Of a stretch of DNA of 13,256 nucleotides, positions 7,036 through 13,056 are shown in pieces (the first letter of the stretch is position 1; each line of letters begins with the position of its first letter). Location of the stretch: contig CAKVNP010000019.1 in assembly GCA_934777095.1 (NCBI GenBank), positions 1 through 13,256 on the forward strand. The letters run 5' to 3'. This stretch comes from an uncultured Clostridium sp. (lineage in GTDB: Bacteria; Bacillota; Clostridia; Clostridiales; Clostridiaceae). Under the pieces are notes generated by a model. That model saw nothing but the letters and a program-made list of their open reading frames with translations, did no database searches and was not told where the DNA came from. Made by a program: the position numbers and the translations under genes.

Positions 7036-8967
7036 ATGAAAATAGTTGATTTATTATATAAAGATGGCATTGATTTGAATTTTCAGCCTAAAAGTAAAGC
7101 AGAATCTATAGACCAGCTTGTAAATCTAATGGATAAGACAGGAAACTTAAATGACAAAGAAGGATACAAAAAAGCAATACTTGCGAGAGAAGAATTAAGT
7201 ACAACAGGCATTGGTGACGGAATCGCTATTCCACATGGAAAAACTAAGGCTGTAAAAAAAGCATCTTTAGCAGCTGCAGTTAGCAGAGAAGGTGTGGATT
7301 ATGATGCGCTAGACGGAATGCCTTCACATTTGTTCTTTATGATTGCAGCACCAGATGGAGAAAATGAAATTCATTTAGAAGTGCTTGCAAGATTATCAAC
7401 TATTTTAATGGATGAAGATTTCAGAAAAGCATTAATAAATGCAAAAAGCAAGGGAGAATTCTTAAAGCTTATTGATGACAAAGAAAAAGAAAAATTTCCT
7501 GCAGAAAATAATGAAGCAGCATCTGAAAAAGTAGCTAAAAAGGGATATAGAGTTTTAGCAGTAACAGCCTGCCCTACAGGTATAGCGCATACTTATATGG
7601 CAGCTGAAAGCTTAAATCAAAAGGCTGAAGAGTTAGGCATTTCAATTAAGGTGGAAACTAATGGCTCAGGTGGAGCTAAAAATGTTTTAACAAAAGAAGA
7701 TATTGAAAATTGTGATGCAATAATTGTGGCAGCTGATAAAAAGGTTGAAATGGCTAGATTTAATGGGAAGAAAGTAATTCAGACTAAAGTAGCAGACGGA
7801 ATTCACAAGGCAGAAGAGCTAATCACAAGAGCTGCAAATGGAGATGCACCTGTATATCATAGTGCTGAAGGTGGAAGCCATGAAAATGAATCTGCTGAAA
7901 ACGAAAGTATTGGCAGACAATTATATAAACATTTAATGAATGGTGTTTCAAATATGCTTCCATTTGTAATAGGTGGAGGAATACTTATAGCATTAGCATT
8001 CCTTTTAGATGATTACAGCATAAACCCAGCTAATTTCGGAATGAATACACCAACAGCTGCTGTTTTCAAGACTATCGGTGGTATGGCATTTAACTTTATG
8101 CTGCCAGTATTAGCAGGATTTATCGCAATGAGTATAGCAGATAGACCAGGCTTAGCAGTTGGTTTTGTAGGAGGAGCATTAGCAAATTCAGGTACAACAC
8201 TAGCAAGCGCATTTGATTCAAGCTTAAGTCCAATTAGTGGTGGTTTCTTAGGTGCTTTATTTGCAGGTTTCTTGGCAGGTTACTTAGTATTAGGTTTAAA
8301 GAAATTATTTAGTTACTTACCTGATTCTTTAGAAGGTTTAAAACCAACATTATTATATCCTTTATTAGGTATAGGAATAATTGGATTTATCATGTTACTA
8401 ATCAATCCATTCTTTGCAGCAATAAACGTAGCAATTACTAATTTCTTAAATTCAATGGGTGGTACTAGCAGGATATTATTAGGAATAGTTGTAGCTGGTA
8501 TGATGGCAATTGATATGGGTGGTCCATTTAATAAAGCAGCATACGTATTTGGTACTGCATCACTTGCATCAGGAAATTATGAAGTTATGGCAGCAGTAAT
8601 GGCTGGTGGTATGGTTCCACCACTTGCAATTGCTTTAGCAACTACTTTCTTTGGTAATAAATTTACTGAAAATGAAAGAAAATCAGGAATAACAAACTAC
8701 ATTATGGGACTATCATTTATCACAGAAGGAGCTATTCCATTTGCAGCAGCAGATCCATTAAGAGTTATCCCTTCATGTGTAATTGGTTCAGCTACAGCAG
8801 GAGCATTAACAATGTTATTTAGTTGTACATTAATGGCACCTCATGGTGGAATATTTGTAGTACCAGTAGTTGGAAACCCATTATGGTATTTAGTTTCTAT
8901 TGCAGTTGGTTCAGTAGTAGGAGCAGTTATCTTAGGTGCTTTAAAGAAGCCAGTAGATAAAAGATAA
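7036..8967 (+). CDS. fruA: PTS fructose transporter, fused EIIABC
   Basis: 643-residue phosphotransferase permease that imports fructose as fructose-1-phosphate. EIIA (about 1-150) has the phospho-accepting His67 in IAIPHGKT. EIIB (about 170-265) has the phosphocysteine Cys179 in VTACPTGIAHT. A hydrophilic Glu/Asn-rich linker (266-290) leads to EIIC (about 291-640), with MLPFVIGGGILIAL (307-320), DMGGPFNKAAYVFG (493-506) and FITEGAIPFAAADPLRVIPS (561-580), all typical of the fructose-mannitol EIIC family. The order A-B-C and the length are usual for Firmicutes FruA. AAGGAG lies 9 nt upstream of ATG 7036. It is co-transcribed with fruK (15 nt gap, no terminator between), so FruA makes the substrate of FruK. 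A strong terminator follows. Confidence 0.95.
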   Translation: MKIVDLLYKDGIDLNFQPKSKAESIDQLVNLMDKTGNLNDKEGYKKAILAREELSTTGIGDGIAIPHGKTKAVKKASLAAAVSREGVDYDALDGMPSHLFFMIAAPDGENEIHLEVLARLSTILMDEDFRKALINAKSKGEFLKLIDDKEKEKFPAENNEAASEKVAKKGYRVLAVTACPTGIAHTYMAAESLNQKAEELGISIKVETNGSGGAKNVLTKEDIENCDAIIVAADKKVEMARFNGKKVIQTKVADGIHKAEELITRAANGDAPVYHSAEGGSHENESAENESIGRQLYKHLMNGVSNMLPFVIGGGILIALAFLLDDYSINPANFGMNTPTAAVFKTIGGMAFNFMLPVLAGFIAMSIADRPGLAVGFVGGALANSGTTLASAFDSSLSPISGGFLGALFAGFLAGYLVLGLKKLFSYLPDSLEGLKPTLLYPLLGIGIIGFIMLLINPFFAAINVAITNFLNSMGGTSRILLGIVVAGMMAIDMGGPFNKAAYVFGTASLASGNYEVMAAVMAGGMVPPLAIALATTFFGNKFTENERKSGITNYIMGLSFITEGAIPFAAADPLRVIPSCVIGSATAGALTMLFSCTLMAPHGGIFVVPVVGNPLWYLVSIAVGSVVGAVILGALKKPVDKR

Positions 8968-8975
8968 GAGATATT

Positions 8976-9014
8976 AAGACTTATAGCATTAAATTATGCT
9001 ATAAGTCTTTTTTT
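8976..9014 (+). terminator. Rho-independent terminator of fruK-fruA
   Basis: Perfect 14-bp stem: AAGACTTATAGCAT (8976-8989) with 8996-9009, 6-nt loop, continuing into seven T (9008-9014). It lies 9 bp after the fruA stop codon. Confidence 0.92.
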
Positions 9015-9033
9015 AGTTTTACTTGTAAAAATT

Positions 9034-9062
9034 TTGAGAATAATTAATCTGTATAACATAAT
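9034..9062 (+). promoter_or_regulatory. Candidate sigma-A promoter of rubrerythrin
   Basis: TTGAGA (9034-9039), 17-nt spacer, CATAAT (9057-9062), between the fru terminator and the rubrerythrin ribosome site. A perfect TATAAT at 9073-9078 lacks a matching -35 and is the alternative -10. I see no clear PerR-type palindrome overlapping either. Confidence 0.5.
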
Positions 9063-9107
9063 TTTTAAGGGGTATAATAAAAATAAAATATAGTGAGGTG
9101 GTCAATA

Positions 9108-9698
9108 ATGAATTTAAATGACAGTAAGACAAAGGAAAACTTGATGAAAGCATTTGCTGGTGAAAGCCAGGCTAGAAACAGGTATACTATAGCAGCAACA
9201 GCAGCTAAAAAAGAAGGTCTATATATAATTCAAGAATTATTTCTTTATACTGCTGATCAAGAAAGAGCACATGCAAAAGTATTTTTTGATTTTCTAAAGA
9301 ATTGTGACACTGATAATATTGATATATGTGGTGGATTTCCTATCGCAAATTATGCAGAAACAATTAAAAATTTAAAAGCAGCTGAGCATGGCGAATTTGA
9401 AGAATTTAGTGATGTTTATCCTTCATTTGCAAAGGTAGCAAAGGAGGAAGGGTTCACAGCTATTGCAAATGCCTTTACTAATATAGCAAATGTAGAAAAA
9501 TGCCATAGTGAAAGATTTAAAAGATATGCAGAACTATTAGAAACTAACTCATTATTTAAGAAAGAAACAGATACTGTATGGATGTGTACTAACTGTGGAT
9601 ATATACATGAAGGCAAAGAAGCCCCAGCAGCATGCCCTGTTTGCGCTCATCCACAGGGATATTTTATGGAATTTAAAGAAACTAAATACGAAAAATAA
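9108..9698 (+). CDS. rbr: Rubrerythrin
   Basis: 196-residue cytosolic non-haem iron protein that reduces hydrogen peroxide to water with electrons from NAD(P)H via rubredoxin-type carriers; part of oxygen and peroxide defence in strict anaerobes. The N-terminal ferritin-like four-helix domain shows the di-iron ligands Glu19 (GESQAR), Glu52/His55 (DQERAHAK), Glu93/Glu96 (AEHGE) and Glu130/His133 (VEKCH). The C-terminal rubredoxin domain has its four cysteines, Cys160, Cys163 (C-T-N-C-G-Y), Cys176 and Cys179 (C-P-V-C). ATG 9108 is chosen because GAGGTGG (9095-9101) sits 6 nt before it. A GTG at 9093 in the same frame would place the ribosome site inside the gene and add five unfamiliar residues. 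It is the only gene between the fru terminator and the hairpin at 9703. Confidence 0.96.
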   Translation: MNLNDSKTKENLMKAFAGESQARNRYTIAATAAKKEGLYIIQELFLYTADQERAHAKVFFDFLKNCDTDNIDICGGFPIANYAETIKNLKAAEHGEFEEFSDVYPSFAKVAKEEGFTAIANAFTNIANVEKCHSERFKRYAELLETNSLFKKETDTVWMCTNCGYIHEGKEAPAACPVCAHPQGYFMEFKETKYEK

Positions 9699-9702
9699 AA
9701 TA

Positions 9703-9730
9703 AATAGCTCAGCGATTATGCTGGGCTATT
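9703..9730 (+). terminator. Probable weak terminator after rubrerythrin
   Basis: An 11-bp stem AATAGCTCAGC (9703-9713) / GCTGGGCTATT (9720-9730) with one G.U pair and a short loop starts 4 bp after the stop codon. There is no proper T-tract, so termination may be partial and allow read-through into the next gene. Confidence 0.55.
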
Positions 9731-9799
9731 ATCTTGCATTGAAATATATGTAAATTAATGTTAATATTATACAATGATGTGTTTGAAAGAAGGAATAAT

Positions 9800-10138
9800 A
9801 TGTTTAGAGAATATTTAGGAAAGACAGTGGGTGCAATTATTGATAGGCCTTTAGGAACAAAACATCCAAAGCATGATTTTTACTATTTATTAAATTATGG
9901 CTATATTCCTAATACAATAGCACCAGATAATGAAGAAATAGATGCGTATATAATTGGCGAATTTGAGCCTGTTGATAAATACAAAGGTTATGTGGTAGCA
10001 ATGGTAAAAAGAATTGATGATGTAGAGAACAAGCTGGTAGTGTGCAAGGAAAAAAATAAATATAGTAAAGAACAGATACAAGCATTGGTAGAATTTCAAG
10101 AAAGATTTTTTGATGCAGAAATAATTATGGATGAATAG
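9800..10138 (+). CDS. Short family-I inorganic pyrophosphatase-like protein
   Basis: 112 residues, much shorter than typical family-I pyrophosphatases (about 175), but matching small Firmicute proteins usually labelled inorganic pyrophosphatase. Seen: a core strand IDRPLGTKHPKH (14-25), NYGYIP (32-37), a metal-loop equivalent D-N-E-E-I-D (43-48) and DDVENKLVV (73-81). Against the family loop D-G-D-P-V-D, the first and last Asp are kept and the middle one is Glu; in the second acidic motif the Asp before A-K-L is also Glu and the upstream Asp is not obvious. Pyrophosphate hydrolysis is therefore not assured. ATG 9800 is preceded by AGGA at 9791-9794 with 5 nt spacing; the in-frame TTG/ATA codons further upstream have no ribosome site. 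The next gene starts 9 nt after the stop, so the two probably share a transcript. Confidence 0.75.
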   Translation: MFREYLGKTVGAIIDRPLGTKHPKHDFYYLLNYGYIPNTIAPDNEEIDAYIIGEFEPVDKYKGYVVAMVKRIDDVENKLVVCKEKNKYSKEQIQALVEFQERFFDAEIIMDE

Positions 10139-10147
10139 GGAGATTTT

Positions 10148-11349
10148 ATGGAGTTTAGAGAGTTAGATGAGAAATACCTTAATGAAGCAGTGAAATTAGC
10201 TTCAGCAGCATATAAAGAAGAGAAAAGTAATGTAGAGGAAATAGATACAAAAGATTATGAGGAGACTCTTTATAATGATATTAAAGAGTTATTCAGTAAT
10301 AAAATAGGAACCTTATTGTTTGATAAGATGAACTTATAGGATATTTGGCTTTCTATGGCATCTGGGACAGCGATAAGCAGTCTATAAGGGCAACAGCATC
10401 ACCAGTTATCGGATATGGTATAAAGGGTGAAAATAAAGAAGAATTATTGTCATTATACAGAAAGCTTGTAAATCATTTAAGAAAAAGTCCTGTTTTTTAT
10501 CCAGGAGAAGAATTTACTGATGAAGTGTACATGGAATATGTATTAGATCCGGATACAATACTTTTTGCAGCTTTTGATAATGGACGAATTATAGGAATAT
10601 TAGATGCTAATAGAGAAGGAAATAGCTTTATTACCAATGAGGAGGATGTATATAATGTGGGAGATATATATCTAGAAAAAGAATATAGAGGTCAAGGTAT
10701 AGCTCAAGGGCTTTTACAATTTGCAGGAGAAAGATGTAAGGAACTAGGTGCTAAAAAGCTATGGGTAGAACATGGTACAGCTAATCCAAATGCTAGAGGT
10801 TTCTGGGATAAATACTTTAAGTCCTATAGCTATACATTAACTAGAGAAATTGATGAAAGAATGGTAAGGGGAAGAAATATGAAGTTAAAATCAGGAGAAT
10901 TAACAGAGGAACAGGCAATTGAAATTTCTAAGTGGCAGTATACAGGAGAATATGAAATATATAATCTTCCTGACTGGGATACAATGGTTAAAGAAGGATA
11001 TTCCATGTGTGATGAAATAAAAAGAAAAAGATTCACTTCATATGTAGATGAAAATGGCAATGTGATGGGCTTTACCAACATCTTAGATGAAGGAAGCAAT
11101 ATATTCTTCGGCATAGGTGTAAACCCTCGATATTGTGGACAAGGTATAGGTAAAGAAATTATAAAATCATCACTAAATGAATGTAAGATCAAATATCCCA
11201 ACAAACCAATAATACTAGAAGTAAGAACATGGAATAAAAGGGCAGTTAATTGTTACAAATCACAAGGGTTCAAGATAATAGAAACGAAGAGGCAAAGTAC
11301 ACATCTTGGTGAAGGCGAATTTTATGTGATGAAATATATAAATAATTAA
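10148..11349 (+). pseudogene. Frameshifted GNAT acetyltransferase fused in frame to a second GNAT module
   Basis: GCN5-related N-acetyltransferase region, substrate unknown. ATG 10148, with GGGAGA just upstream, opens a 63-codon frame ending at TAG 10337. The homologous continuation lies in another frame: restoring one G near 10327 (AAGATG to AAGGATG) turns K-M-N-L-stop into K-D-E-L-I-G-Y-L-A-F-Y-G and joins the two, so the gene has a single-base deletion or a sequencing error. The downstream open frame (from TTG 10345, 334 residues) holds an acetyl-CoA loop Y-R-G-Q-G-I-A at 114-120, followed by FWDKYF and TREIDERM, where such proteins normally end. Instead it runs on through VRGRN into a complete second GNAT (from residue 179). 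The stretch around residues 30-45 (KEELLSLYRKLVNHL) seems to abut parts normally further apart. A natural tandem-GNAT fusion cannot be excluded. Confidence 0.75.
10879..11349 (+). CDS. GNAT family N-acetyltransferase (second module, own ribosome site)
   Basis: 156-residue single-domain GNAT that could be made on its own: ATG 10879 follows AAGGGGAAG (10866-10874) at normal spacing, and MKLKSGELTEEQAIEISKWQ is a plausible N-terminus for a stand-alone clostridial family. From this Met: W-Q-Y-T-G-E-Y-E-I-Y-N-L-P (19-31), an acetyl-CoA-binding loop Y-C-G-Q-G-I-G-K (85-92), the strand I-L-E-V-R-T-W-N (112-119) and the C-terminal N-K-R-A-V-N-C-Y...G-F (119-131) typical of RimI-like acetyltransferases. 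It would transfer acetyl from acetyl-CoA to an amine; the acceptor is unknown. The frame is also open upstream into the preceding damaged GNAT, so a longer fusion is possible. It appears complete, with no visible terminator before the next scrap. Confidence 0.7.
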   Translation: MKLKSGELTEEQAIEISKWQYTGEYEIYNLPDWDTMVKEGYSMCDEIKRKRFTSYVDENGNVMGFTNILDEGSNIFFGIGVNPRYCGQGIGKEIIKSSLNECKIKYPNKPIILEVRTWNKRAVNCYKSQGFKIIETKRQSTHLGEGEFYVMKYINN

Positions 11350-11365
11350 GAAGTGTATTAACAAG

Positions 11366-11548
11366 TTGCTAGAGCTTATAATATGGACCATATATATAAC
11401 CTGTAATGAATCAAATAAAGCTTCAAGAAAAGTAATAGAGTACTTAGGTGCAGAATTACTTGAAATTATAGATGTACCAAAAGATTACTTTGGCTGGCAG
11501 GAAAATATGGACATGCAGTGTATATATAAACTCAGTTTATTAAAGTAA
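11366..11548 (+). pseudogene. C-terminal scrap of a third GNAT acetyltransferase
   Basis: About 50 residues resembling only the end of a GNAT protein: Y-I-T-C-N-E-S-N-K-A-S-R-K-V-I-E-Y-L-G (cofactor-side helix) and a C-terminal Q-C-I-Y-K-L strand. There is no ribosome site or credible start; the frame only opens with a TTG at 11366. The first codons read better in the +2 frame (11368-11397: A-R-A-Y-N-M-D-H-I-Y), and adding one AT in the run at 11390-11398 would join that to I-T-C-N, so a dinucleotide slip is likely. The rest of the gene is absent: the scrap begins 16 bp after the previous stop codon. Confidence 0.7.
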
Positions 11549-11682
11549 GACTTATAATACTTATCAAGCTTTATATGTTCAGTTATCAGCCCTTCTTTAA
11601 AACAAAGCTAAATAATAACTGGGGTTAATATGCAAAAATGTATATAATAAGACAATAGTTGTAAATAATAGGGGTGAAATTT

Positions 11683-11838
11683 ATGAGGGAAAGCAATTGT
11701 ATAAAGAGTTATAATTTTACTATTCTTACTGGAACAGGAATTATCTTTGGTATAATATTTAATCAAATAGTAATGGGCTTATGTTTAGGTGCTGCTATTG
11801 GTCTTGCTTTAGATTATAAAAAGAAAAAAATAGATTAA
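11683..11838 (+). CDS. 51-residue glycine-zipper membrane microprotein
   Basis: Small intact ORF, ATG 11683 to TAA 11836, with GGGGTGA (11671-11677) 5 nt upstream. The sequence has a short polar N-terminus, then a hydrophobic stretch (about 12-43) with repeated small residues: G-T-G-I-I-F-G-I-I-F (17-26), a short N-Q turn, then G-L-C-L-G-A-A-I-G-L-A-L (32-43). It ends in the basic tail D-Y-K-K-K-K-I-D. Either one long or two short tightly packed membrane helices with a cytosolic Lys tail would fit (positive-inside rule). I recall similar short glycine-rich proteins in Firmicutes but no assigned function. A TATAAT at 11643-11648 may be its -10. Its clean frame contrasts with the decayed genes on both sides. 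Confidence 0.65.
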   Translation: MRESNCIKSYNFTILTGTGIIFGIIFNQIVMGLCLGAAIGLALDYKKKKID

Positions 11839-11856
11839 ATTTGAATATGAACCACT

Positions 11857-11875
11857 CCCTGTCAAGAAGACAGGG
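11857..11875. repeat. Perfect 7-bp GC-rich hairpin, possible IS end or terminator
   Basis: CCCTGTC (11857-11863) and GACAGGG (11869-11875) flank an AAGAA loop. It lies 18 bp after the microprotein stop and 15 bp outside the transposase fragment's stop codon. No T-tract follows on the plus strand. Its place just beyond a transposase C-terminus fits the terminal region of an insertion sequence, but this is inference. Confidence 0.4.
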
Positions 11876-11890
11876 TAAATAATATAAAAT

Positions 11891-11993
11891 TTATGCTACT
11901 AAGGTGTGACTTCTATATTGCATAGGATCCATATCTTTTAGTTTTTTTTTGTAATCTTTTTGTATTATAAAAATTTATGTATTCATCACTCTT
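11891..11993 (-). mobile_element. Fossil 3' end of an IS3-family transposase (OrfB tail)
   Basis: Read on the minus strand, bases from about 11990 down to the TAA at 11891-11893 encode D-E-Y-I-N-F-Y-N-T-K-R-L-Q-K-K, then L-K-D-M-D-P-M-Q-Y-R-S-H-T-L-V-A-stop. This matches the ending of IS3-family DDE transposases (Y-I-x-F-Y-N-x-x-R-x-x-x-K-L-x-x-M-S-P-x-x-Y-R). The halves lie in different frames separated by the nine-base homopolymer at 11942-11950; removing one base restores a single frame. No catalytic residues or upstream transposase sequence remain. It is a dead remnant of about 30 codons. Confidence 0.65.
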
Positions 11994-12087
11994 TGTCGTA
12001 GACAATCACCTCTGCGCTAGGCATACTATCTAACTCTCGCAATAATTTATCCAAAGAATAAATTTGAGTGTTAATCTCTATCTCTCT
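11986..12087 (-). pseudogene. Unrecognised 33-residue coding-like scar abutting the IS fossil
   Basis: On the minus strand the frame is open from 12087 to the stop TGA at 11986-11988. It includes S-L-D-K-L-L-R-E-L-D-S-M-P-S-A-E-V-I-V-Y-D-K-E at its end, an amphipathic helix followed by a beta-like strand. Its codons (CGA, GTC, TAC, GAC, GCA) are richer in GC than the surroundings. There is no start codon with a ribosome site, and the frame is closed upstream by a stop at 12088-12090. It could be the C-terminus of a lost gene or chance; I recognise no family. It overlaps the IS fossil by a few bases in another frame. Confidence 0.3.
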
Positions 12088-12293
12088 TCACCACAGGTGA
12101 TTAAACTCCACCTTAGGTATTCCTCTTAAGTGAAGTCGCGGAGCCTTTACTTAACATTCACCTGCATAGCAACATTCACTTACCTTAGGTAACATTCACC
12201 TGCGCATGAAAAAAATAGCCTATTAGTTATTCATCAAAAACAACAATAAGCTAAATTAATAGTTTAATCAATCAAGCGCAACATTCACTTAAG
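12007..12293. repeat. Cluster of short direct and inverted repeats
   Basis: AACATTCAC followed by CT or TT occurs four times (12153, 12171, 12191, 12280). ACCTTAGGTA, itself palindromic around a central T, occurs twice (12110-12119 and 12182-12191). TCACC/GGTGA form a small inverted repeat at 12088-12100. CTTAAGTGAA (12125-12134) is the inverse of TTCACTTAAG (12284-12293). TCACCTGCGC (12196-12205) has a near copy at 12006-12017 with two extra bases. The stretch is visibly richer in C and G than its flanks. Spacing is irregular (18, 20 and 89 bp), so it is not a regular tandem array. Apart from the terminator of plsY inside it, its role is unknown. Confidence 0.6.
12209..12253 (-). terminator. 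Probable terminator of plsY
   Basis: On the minus strand, TAGCTTATT (12253-12245) pairs with AATAGGCTA (12224-12216) with one G.U. An inner GTT/AAC extension precedes a 13-nt loop, and seven T follow (12215-12209). It lies 44 bp after the plsY stop codon. Confidence 0.65.
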
Positions 12294-12296
12294 CTA

Positions 12297-12887
12297 TTAC
12301 TTTTCAGTTCCATTAAGTAATCTTTTAATATTTTCTCTATGTCTCCAGAATACAAGAGCACACGCAAAGAAAGAGGCCATTACATAGTATTTATCATACC
12401 CCAAAAGTAGAGTTGATAAGAAAAGAACAACTCCAGCGGTAAGTGATCTGATAGAAACTATTTTTGTAAATAGCTTTAGTCCGAAGAATACTATTGCAGT
12501 GATCATAAAAGCCTTAGGAACAACGAACATAAAAGCAGCAGCAGAGGTAGCTACCCCTTTTCCACCTTTAAATTTAAGGAAAATAGTATAGTTATGCCCT
12601 AAAATTGCAGCAATAGCAACTAAACAAAGGCTGATGCTTTTATTTGTAGTTAATATATCTTTATATAATAAAAAGTGAGTTAATAATACTGGTACTATTG
12701 CTTTTAACATATCTAAAATAGCTGTAATCTTAGAAAGTTTTTTTCCGGCAACACGTCCAACATTAGTAGCGCCGATATTCCCACTTCCAAAATCTCTAAT
12801 ATCTAGATTCATTTTCTTTTTAACTAAAACATATCCCCATGGAATAGAACCCATTAGATATGAAAAAATAACTAATAAAGCTAACAT
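12297..12887 (-). CDS. plsY: Glycerol-3-phosphate acyltransferase PlsY
   Basis: 196-residue integral membrane enzyme that transfers the acyl group from acyl-phosphate (made by PlsX) to sn-glycerol-3-phosphate, the first acylation of membrane phospholipid synthesis. All three family motifs are present: G-S-I-P (13-16) with GSGNIGATNVGR (34-45), GHNYTIFLKFKGGKGVAT (97-114) and the C-terminal WRHRENIKRLLNGTE (181-195). D59 and K62 of the conserved L-D-x-x-K-A segment are also present. About five hydrophobic segments are visible, as in known PlsY. AGGAG lies 7 nt before ATG at 12887. It is a single-gene unit between its own promoter and terminator, divergent from the gene at 13057. No lesion is seen. 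Confidence 0.96.
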   Translation of the reverse strand: MLALLVIFSYLMGSIPWGYVLVKKKMNLDIRDFGSGNIGATNVGRVAGKKLSKITAILDMLKAIVPVLLTHFLLYKDILTTNKSISLCLVAIAAILGHNYTIFLKFKGGKGVATSAAAFMFVVPKAFMITAIVFFGLKLFTKIVSIRSLTAGVVLFLSTLLLGYDKYYVMASFFACALVFWRHRENIKRLLNGTEK

Positions 12888-12919
12888 ATAATTCTCCTTA
12901 ATAACTTATTTACATAACT

Positions 12920-12948
12920 ATAATATTTTACATTCTTTATTTATGCAA
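12920..12948 (-). promoter_or_regulatory. Sigma-A promoter of plsY
   Basis: On the minus strand: -35 TTGCAT (12948-12943), 17-nt spacer, -10 TATTAT (12925-12920), about 30 bp upstream of the plsY start codon. Spacing is ideal, with one mismatch from consensus in the -10 and two in the -35. Confidence 0.65.
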
Positions 12949-13056
12949 GATAAAATGACAAAATAATTAATAAAATGTTAATAGATAAATTAATATGATA
13001 AAATAAGTGGAGCAGAAAATAATCAATCTTTGTCTAAAGCAGGAGGTGAAAAGGAA

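Noticed and set aside
9093..9107. GTG at 9093 as the rubrerythrin start
   Set aside because: The ribosome site GAGGTGG would lie within the coding sequence, and the added residues are not typical of rubrerythrins.
11580..11621. Inverted repeat CAGTTAT/ATAACTG between the GNAT scrap and the microprotein
   Set aside because: The stem is 7 AT-rich pairs with a 28-nt loop and no T-tract, too weak to call a terminator or riboswitch.
12153..12293. CRISPR array
   Set aside because: The AACATTCAC repeats are about 11 bp, irregularly spaced, with no constant spacer length and no cas genes in the window.
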